Source: Acanthococcus lagerstroemiae
Lineage: Eukaryota > Arthropoda > Insecta > Hemiptera > Eriococcidae
Direction of reading: 5' to 3'
NCBI GenBank assembly: GCA_031841125.1
Contig: CM063114.1
Coordinates: 38,771,574-38,835,573 of the forward strand
DNA length: 64,000 nt
Shown here: positions 57,781 through 64,000 of the stretch, in pieces
Numbering within the stretch: position 1 is the first letter of the stretch
Layout: every line of letters begins with the position of its first letter
Notes under the pieces: model-generated
Databases searched by the model: none
Told to the model about the DNA's origin: nothing
Seen by the model: only the letters and a program-made list of their open reading frames with translations
Translations under genes and position numbers: made by a program

Positions 57781-59000
57781 AGGTATGCCTTTATGAACCT
57801 CGTTGGAAAGGCCATTTACTTCAAAATACGAATCCGTGGAAAAATCAAAATTTGTCAATTTTGGGGGGCAAGGGGCCTAGAGATGACCAAAATCCACCCA
57901 GAATCAAAGTGTCGTGACCTATCAAACAAACTATCGAAAATGGGGTTTTCTCTAGGTCGCTGATTTCGAATATTTCCTTATTTTTCGGATTTGACTAACC
58001 CAGGAGGCAGAACATTCAAAAATTTGGGGCTGAAGGGGTCACCCCCATTTTTTCCCGAACCGATGGGCGGATCTTTGCCGGACAGATTACCATCTTCCTG
58101 CGGTAAGGTCTAGTTTTTCTAGGGCTTGAAAAATTTTGTAACGTGCCACCAACTTTGGAATCTAAAATGGAAAGGTATGCCTTTATGCACATCGCTGGAA
58201 AGAGCATATCCTGCAAAATACGAATCCGTGAAAAAAAAATCAAAATTCATCAATTTTGGGGGCAAGGGGCCTAAAAATGACCAAAATCCATCAAAAATCA
58301 AAGTGCCATAACCTAGCAAACAAACGATTGAAAGAGGGGTTTTCGAGGTCGCGGATTCCGAATACACGATTCAACCCGGTTTAGGGCTTTAAAATCCAAA
58401 TTTTCAACCTAAAATTGGTTCCTATTCACACATTTTTGACTTTCTGAATGCAGATTATTAAAGTGGCTTCACGCACATCGTTGAATAGGAAACTTCCTCC
58501 AGAGTATGAATCCATGAAAAAAAATTCAAAATTCATCAAATTTGGGACAAGGGGCCTAGAGATGACCAAAATCTGTCCAAAATCGAAGTATCATGACCTA
58601 ACGAACAGACTATCAAGAAGGGGGGTTTCGAGGTCGCTGATTTCGAATGTCACACTTTCCTCTCGATTCAACTCGTCTTGGGCCCTAAAATTCAATTTTA
58701 GACTCGAAAAGTGATTCTAATTTACAAATTTTCGAGTTTCTAAACGCTAGTTATCAGAGTGGCTTCATGCACATCGTTGGATAGGGCAGTTCCTCCAAAA
58801 TACGATTTCGTGAAGAAAATTGGCAAATTCATCAATTTTGGGAGACAGGGTCTAACCCTAGCCAAAACCTATCCAAAATCAGATACCTAAAAGTGCTGCC
58901 ATTTACACATTTTTGAATTTCTCATTGCAGATTACTCAAATGGCTTTATGCACGTCATTGGAAAGTAAACTTCCCCCAAAAACGAATCTGTGCGAAAAAA
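57781..59000 (+). repeat. Direct repeats of about 280 bp within the left foldback arm
   Basis: Four to five decaying units share an ordered set: CTTYATGCACATCGTTGGAA, CGAATCCGTGAAAAAA, TCATCAATTTTGGGGGCAAG, GGCCTAGAGATGACCAAAAT, GACCTA(G/A)CAAACAGACTATC and TTTTCGAGGTCGCTGATT (unit starts near 57790, 58175, 58470, 58760 and 58940). Units become shorter and more diverged toward the centre. Two such units are mirrored in the right arm. Confidence 0.8.
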
Positions 59001-59164
59001 GTTTGGGTTCATCACGTGATTTCCTACATCCAGCGCATCCTAGGGCCCGAAATCCAAAATTTGAATGAGAAAGGTGGTGTCAAGTACAAATTTTTGACAT
59101 TTTTACAAGACATACAGGGTTATTCAGTTTTCGTTGCATATGAATAAGCGGGCACACGATGGCC

Positions 59165-60495
59165 GTCTATTCAGATTTAAACGCAACATATGGTTTTTGA
59201 AGAATTTTATCGAAACTCGTCAGGAAAAATGTGCGATAATCTCCGGAGAATTTCTTCGGAAACTTCGGGGAAAATCTCGGATGATTTTTAAGGAATTTCA
59301 TCGGTATTGTTGAAAAAAAATTCCAATAATTTCCCAAGAATATCTTCGGAAACATCGGGGAAAATCTCCGATAAATTTTACGGAACTTCATCGGGACTCG
59401 GGAAAAATCTCCGATAAATTTTAAGGAATTTCATCGGAAATGGTAGGAAAATCTCCTATAATTTAAAAAAAATTCATCGGAACTTGGGAAAGTTTTCGAT
59501 AAATCGTAAAGCATTTTTTTGGAAACGGGAAAAATCTCGGATATGATTATTAAGGAATTTCATCGGAAATCTTTGGAAAAAATTCCGATAATGTCCACAG
59601 AATCTCATCGTAAATCTTTAGAAAAATTTCCAATGATTTCCAAAAAAGTTTCATCAAAATTCTTCAAGTAAACTCTTCGATAATTTTTGACGTATTTCTG
59701 AGAAATACTCAAGAAAAATCTCCGATAATTTTTAAGGAATTTTTTCGGAACTCGGGAAACATCTCCGATAAATTTTAAGGAATTTCATCGGAAATTGTTA
59801 GAAAAGTCTGCGATGATTTTTAAGGAATTTTATCGGAACTCGGGGAAATCTCCGATAATTTTTTAGGAATTTCAACGGAAATTGTTGAGAAAAATTCCGG
59901 TAGTGTCTGAAGAACCTCATCGGAAACCTCTAGAAAAAATTTCCTGTAATTTCTAAAAAGTTTCATCAAAATTCTTCGAGGAAGTTTCTCCGATAATTTT
60001 TGAAGCTTGTCATAGGAAATATTCGGGGGAATACTCCAATGGCTTAATAATTCAAAAATTATCGGAAAATATCCTCGAAGAGTTTAATGAAATTTTTTTG
60101 GAAATCATTGGAAATTTTTCCTAAAGATTTCCGATGAGATTCTTCGGAAATTATCGGAATTAGTTTCCAACAATTTCCGATAAAATTCCTTAAAATTTAT
60201 CGGAGATTTTTCCAAGATTTCCGAAGAAATTCTCTGGAAATTATTGAAATTTTTTCAACAATTTCCGATAAAATTTCTTAAAATTTATCGGAGACTCTTT
60301 CTGAGTTCCAATGAAATTCTTTAAAAATTATCAGAAATTTTTCCCGCGAGTATTTCACAGAAATATTCCGATGAAATTCCTTAAAAATCATCCAATATTT
60401 CCCCGACGTTTCCAAAAAAATTCTCTGGAAATTCTTGGAATTTTTTTCCAACAAAATTCCGGTGAAAGTCCTTAAAAATCAGCGGAGATTTTTCC
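59165..60495. repeat. Degenerate short-period array at the hairpin core, inverting near 60.03 kb
   Basis: From 59165 to about 60020, variants of AATCTCCGATAATTTTTAAGG and AATTTCATCGGAAAT alternate with a loose 40-60 bp period. From about 60045 to 60495 the same motifs appear reverse-complemented (ATTTCCGATAAAATTCCTTA). The switch defines the hairpin apex. Confidence 0.85.
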
Positions 60496-61579
60496 GTGTG
60501 ATATTTGGAATCAGTGACCTCGAAAACCTCCATTTCGATAGTCTGTTTGCTAGGTCATGATCTCGAGGCCCCTTACCCCCAAATTTGATGTATTTGAAAT
60601 TTTTTTCATAGGTTCATACTCTGGAGGAAGTTCCTTATTCAACGATGTGCGTGAAGCCACTTTAATAACCTGCATTCAGAAAGTCAAAAATTTGTGAATA
60701 TGGAACCAATTTTAGGTTGAAAATTTGTATTTTATTAAAGCTCTAAACCGGGTTAAATCGTGTATTCGGAATCCGTGACCTCGAAAACCCCTCTTTCAAT
60801 CGTTTGCTTGCTAGGTTATGACACTTTGATTTTTGATGGACTATGGTCATTTTTAGGACCCTTGCCCCCAAAATTGATGAATTTTGAATTTTTTTCCCAC
60901 GGATTCGTATTTTGCAGGATATGCCCTTTCCAGCGATGTGCATAAAGGCATACCTTTCCATTTAAGATTCCGAAGTTGGTGTCACGTTACAGTCCCCCAT
61001 AAATGGGGGAGAAAATTTTTCAAGCCCTAGAGAAACTAGACCTTACCGCAGGAAGATGGTAATCTGTCCGGCAAAGATCCGCCCATCGGTTCGGGAAAAA
61101 ATGGAGTAACCCCTTTTACCCCAAATTTTTGAATGTTCTGCCCCCTGGGTTAGTCAAATCGGAAAAATAAGGCAATATTCGAAATCGGCGACCTAGAAAA
61201 CCCCATTTTCGATAGTTTGTTTGATAGGTCACCACACTTTGATTCTGGGTGGATTTTGGTCATCTCTAGGCCCCTTGCCCCCCAAAATTGACAAATTTTG
61301 ATTTTTTTCCACGGATTTGTATTTTGAAGTAAATGGCCTTTACAACGAGGTTCATAAAGGCATACCTTCCTATTTAAGATTCCGAAGTTGGTGGTCGGTT
61401 CCAGCCCCCTGTGGAAGGGGGAGAAAATTTTTTAAGCTCAGGAGAAACTAGACTTTACGACTGGAAAATTATTTTCGTCCCGGGAAGATCTGCCCATCGG
61501 TTCGTGAAAAAACAGGGGGACTTTCGTAGAACACCCTACGGTATATTCGTCATTACGTATATCCCACATTAGATAAAAT

Positions 61580-61697
61580 ATTTTTCCGGGAGCACCCCCG
61601 CCCCCACACCGCTGCCAAGATAAAAGCAACAGCTAATCAATATGCATCGCCGCTACTGCACCCCTCCCCCATCTCCTTTTTCTAAATCCACGCCTGA
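61580..61697. repeat. Dispersed repeat, copy 2 of 2 in window
   Basis: Near-identical to the first 114 bases of the window, same orientation. It directly follows the giant foldback. Confidence 0.8.
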
Positions 61698-62815
61698 AAC
61701 AAATTAGATATAAAAAGGGGTTTGGAAAAAATTTATATTATAACGACGTCATTAAAAGTTCCACCCCACCCCCTACTAAGTCTTTTCGAGGTTGATTCCC
61801 ACAATGTATTTTTTTGCTGCAAAAATCTCAAGCATTATCCAAACACGAAACAAAATGTTCCAACCGGATGTTGAGTTCTACACCAGATTCTCCATAAAAA
61901 TGGTCTCCAGAATTTTAGCGTGTCTTAACCAATACACCAAGAGTTTCCACGCTTACTACTTCTGCCAACTTCTGTCAGGGTTTCAACCCTCGAACTTTTT
62001 TTTTCTTCAAAAATCTCAAATACTATTCCATACTAGTCGTTAGGCATTAAATGTCTCGTTAATTTAAAAAAAAAGAGAACAGGGGCGTAGCGAATAGGGG
62101 GTGATGGGAGACTGTCCCCTCAATCAGTTTGCAGAATTGGAAAAATCAGCCAAACTTTTGCCAGTTGGCGATTAGGACGAAACTGTAGGGGGATTGCCCC
62201 CCACCCAATAATTTGGCAGTCGGCAGATTTTGAACCCGTTCATTTGAATTTTTCATTTTTTATGTGTGTTTTTTGTTTATTTTTTTCAATTACAAAATTA
62301 ATGCGATTAAAAAGTCGGCATATTTTTAGCTTTTAAAAAATATTTGTCGACAAATTTTTCTTCTCCACCCCCCTCCCAAACTGAAATTCAAATTTCGTTT
62401 TTGAAAATGGAGTATCCTGGGCTCCTTTCAGAGACAAGTCAGTCAAAAGCCGAAAGTTTCAAGAGCTGTGTGTAGAATGTTATCTGAAAGGTTAAAACAA
62501 AGCTGATATATGGAAGACATTTCGAAAATCTGAAAGTCGGTAGCAAACGCTGAATTTCGAATTTCAATGACTGTTCTGTTTTTTACTAGATTCTCTGTTT
62601 GACCTACAGCCTGGACTTTGAGAAAGTTGAACGTTATAAAATCTAAAAGTTGAAAGCAAAAAGCAAAAGTCTTATTTTCCAGTGTCACCAGCTGAATCCG
62701 ATAGCAATATTCTATTGTTAGATTTATGAGCGTTGGTCCTGGTAAATATAGGATGAAAATTTAGTCTGGAACAAAAGTCAAATTTCCATGTTTTTCCCAT
62801 AAGAACAAAAGGAAG
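61698..62815. other. Repeat-rich, gene-free stretch
   Basis: No supportable gene. It contains a transposon-end-like GGGCGTAGCGAATAGGGGG at 62083 with C/G runs nearby (62185-62200, 62360-62380), similar in style to 51593 and 52102. The short frames here lack homology. Confidence 0.4.
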
Positions 62816-64000
62816 GTGTGGCACGGATTCCCTAATCCGATCGACCTGAAAATTTGTAAGTTTTTTTATTTATTTTATTATTGGAACAATTATAGACCAA
62901 TAAGCCTTAGCCCCGGTCTATCAAAAATCTTTTCAAAACTGATTGAAACAAGAATAAACAAACAACTGAATGAGAATCAACCCAATGAACAAGCTGGTTT
63001 CCGAAAGGGGTTCTCGACCATAGATCACCTGTACATTTTAAAACAACTAATGGAAAAAGCAGAGGAATACCAATTTGAATTGCACCTAGCGTTTGTGGAT
63101 TACGAGAAAGCCTTTGATTCACTCAAGCACGATTTTATGATCAAAACCATACGTAATCATGGCATTACGGAAAAACTTATCTCAGTGATAAAAGATATGT
63201 ACAGCGGCTTGAAGGCAAGAATAGTTACGGAGCGACCAGGGCGATACGTCGCCGTAGACCGGGGGGTGAAGCAGAGCGACCCCTTATCTCCGATTCTATT
63301 CAGCGCCGCTCTGGAGGACGTTATGAGAAAAATGGACTAGGAAACGAAGGCGAGTGCTCGTAAACGGATGAAGATTAAGCAACTTGAGATTCGCTGATGA
63401 TATTGCCCTGGTAGCGGGCTCCGGGGACGAGCTGAAGGATATGCTGGAAGAACTGAGCGAAAGGGGAAAAGAAGCGGGACTAAAAATCAATATGGAAAAA
63501 ATAAAAATGCTGTCGAACAAATAGGGGGACCGGTGACTATAAGTGGAAAAACCATAGAGCGGGTGGAGGAAATTAAATACTTAGAGCAAACGATAACATT
63601 TAACAAAACAAAAAATTCAGAATTGGACATAAGAATAGCCAACTCGTGGAAAAAATTTTGGTCTTTGAAAAAAATATTCAAAGGAAACTTTTCATTAAAA
63701 CAAAAAGGACAAATTTTGAACAGTTGCGTCTTCCCTGCCCTGTCGTATGGTTGTCAGACCTGGTCGCTCACTAAAATTGAAGAGAAAAAATCGTCATTCA
63801 CCAAAACAGTTTGGAAAGGGAAATCCTTGGGATACAGTAGAAAGACAAGATCAATTTATCTAAAATTAAAAAGAAGCTAAAATATGACATTAACTTCCTC
63901 CATGCTATAAGGAGGCTGAAGTGGAATTGGGCTGGATACGTGGCGAGAATGGATAATAACAGGTGGGCGAAAATAACCTTCGACTGGTTTTTGAAAGAGG
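62816..64000 (+). mobile_element. RTE-clade LINE reverse transcriptase, 5'-truncated and frame-broken, runs off the window
   Basis: From about 62881 the RT fingers/palm read NNYRPISLSPGLSKIFSKLI, EQAGFRKGFSTIDHLYIL, FVDYEKAFDSLKHDF and GVKQSDPLSPILFSAALE. The frame breaks at 63340. LRFADDIALVAGSGDELKDM (catalytic FADD) is readable at about 63386-63445 in another frame after an in-frame stop. The C-terminal part continues with KYLEQTITFNKTKNSELDIR, LSYGCQTWSLTKIEEK and RRLKWNWAGYVARMDNNRW up to the edge. The upstream endonuclease is missing. At least three frame changes show it is dead. Clade assignment rests on the FSTIDHL / FVDYEKAFDS pattern. Confidence 0.88.

Larger units (their letters stand above)
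57603..61541. mobile_element. Giant foldback (hairpin) element, 3.9 kb
   Basis: The outer ends CAGGGTGTTCCACGAAAGTC (57606) and GACTTTCGTAGAACACCCT (61519-61537) are inverted. The arms 57603-58648 and 60499-61541 pair, with about 90 bp near 57635-57725 perfectly complementary to 61420-61515. Pairing resumes in the core, whose apex is TCCGATAATTTTTGAA (59991) against TTCAAAAATTATCGGA (60051), leaving a loop of about 40 bases. The left half carries about 0.9 kb with no partner. No transposase or RT is inside; short frames are repeat translations and appear identically on both arms. Confidence 0.88.
57450..61697. mobile_element. Possible outer element carrying the giant foldback
   Basis: CAGTGGCGGATCTAAGGGAG at 57451 is approximately inverted at the right as GATTTAGAAAAAGGAG (complement of CTCCTTTTTCTAAATC, 61671-61686), ahead of CACGCCTGA. 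This suggests that the foldback inserted into an older element whose right end is the dispersed repeat at 61580-61697. Pairing is imperfect and no target duplication was confirmed. Confidence 0.35.

Noticed and set aside
59165..60495. CRISPR-like or satellite array
   Set aside because: Units and spacing are irregular, units are not identical, orientation flips at the centre, and the context is eukaryotic. It is the core of a foldback element.

Overview
The window is a stretch of an arthropod, most likely insect, nuclear genome. It is AT-rich, its genes are split by GT-AG introns, and it carries animal genes (innexin, hemicentin-like, STRIP, V-ATPase accessory subunit) with dense transposon debris. 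A sternorrhynchan hemipteran would fit the repeat style, but nothing in the sequence proves the order.

Left third (0-29 kb) is gene-rich. A broken nucleostemin (GNL3) pseudogene with a partial tandem copy lies at 0.15-3.0 kb. NOC4L (minus, 10 exons) and the V-ATPase accessory subunit ATP6AP1/Ac45 (plus, 3 exons) are head to head. A 1.4-thousand-residue BOD1-like gene (minus) is head to head with an unrecognised repeat-bearing basic protein gene (plus, with an apparent frameshift). An intronless full-length STRIP gene (minus) is convergent with the latter. These look like ordinary housekeeping neighbours: ribosome assembly, vesicle acidification, chromosome biorientation or COMPASS-associated work, and the STRIPAK complex. 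Nothing suggests a joint pathway.

Middle (29-48 kb): a gene-poor 5.8 kb stretch, then one 15-exon gene (minus, 34.6-46.3 kb) for an 800-residue secreted hemicentin-like protein (VWA, hemicentin linker, four Ig domains) whose exons all join in frame. Two of its introns are swollen by insertions: a 3.7 kb virus-like element with about 0.45 kb inverted ends and self-palindromic termini, and a 2.4 kb defective R1-type LINE bounded by a perfect 14 bp target duplication.

Right third (48-64 kb) is mostly mobile DNA around one intact intronless innexin gene (55.6-56.7 kb, minus). It holds foldback elements and MITEs nested in one another. The largest is a 3.9 kb hairpin-forming foldback (57.6-61.5 kb) whose near-identical arms are built from about 0.28 kb direct repeats and whose centre is a degenerate short-period array that also inverts. 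A decayed RTE-clade LINE runs off the right edge.

Most worth a second look: the giant hairpin locus (possible hpRNA/siRNA source), the virus-like element whose end lies where a host branch point should be, and the tandem nucleostemin ruins.
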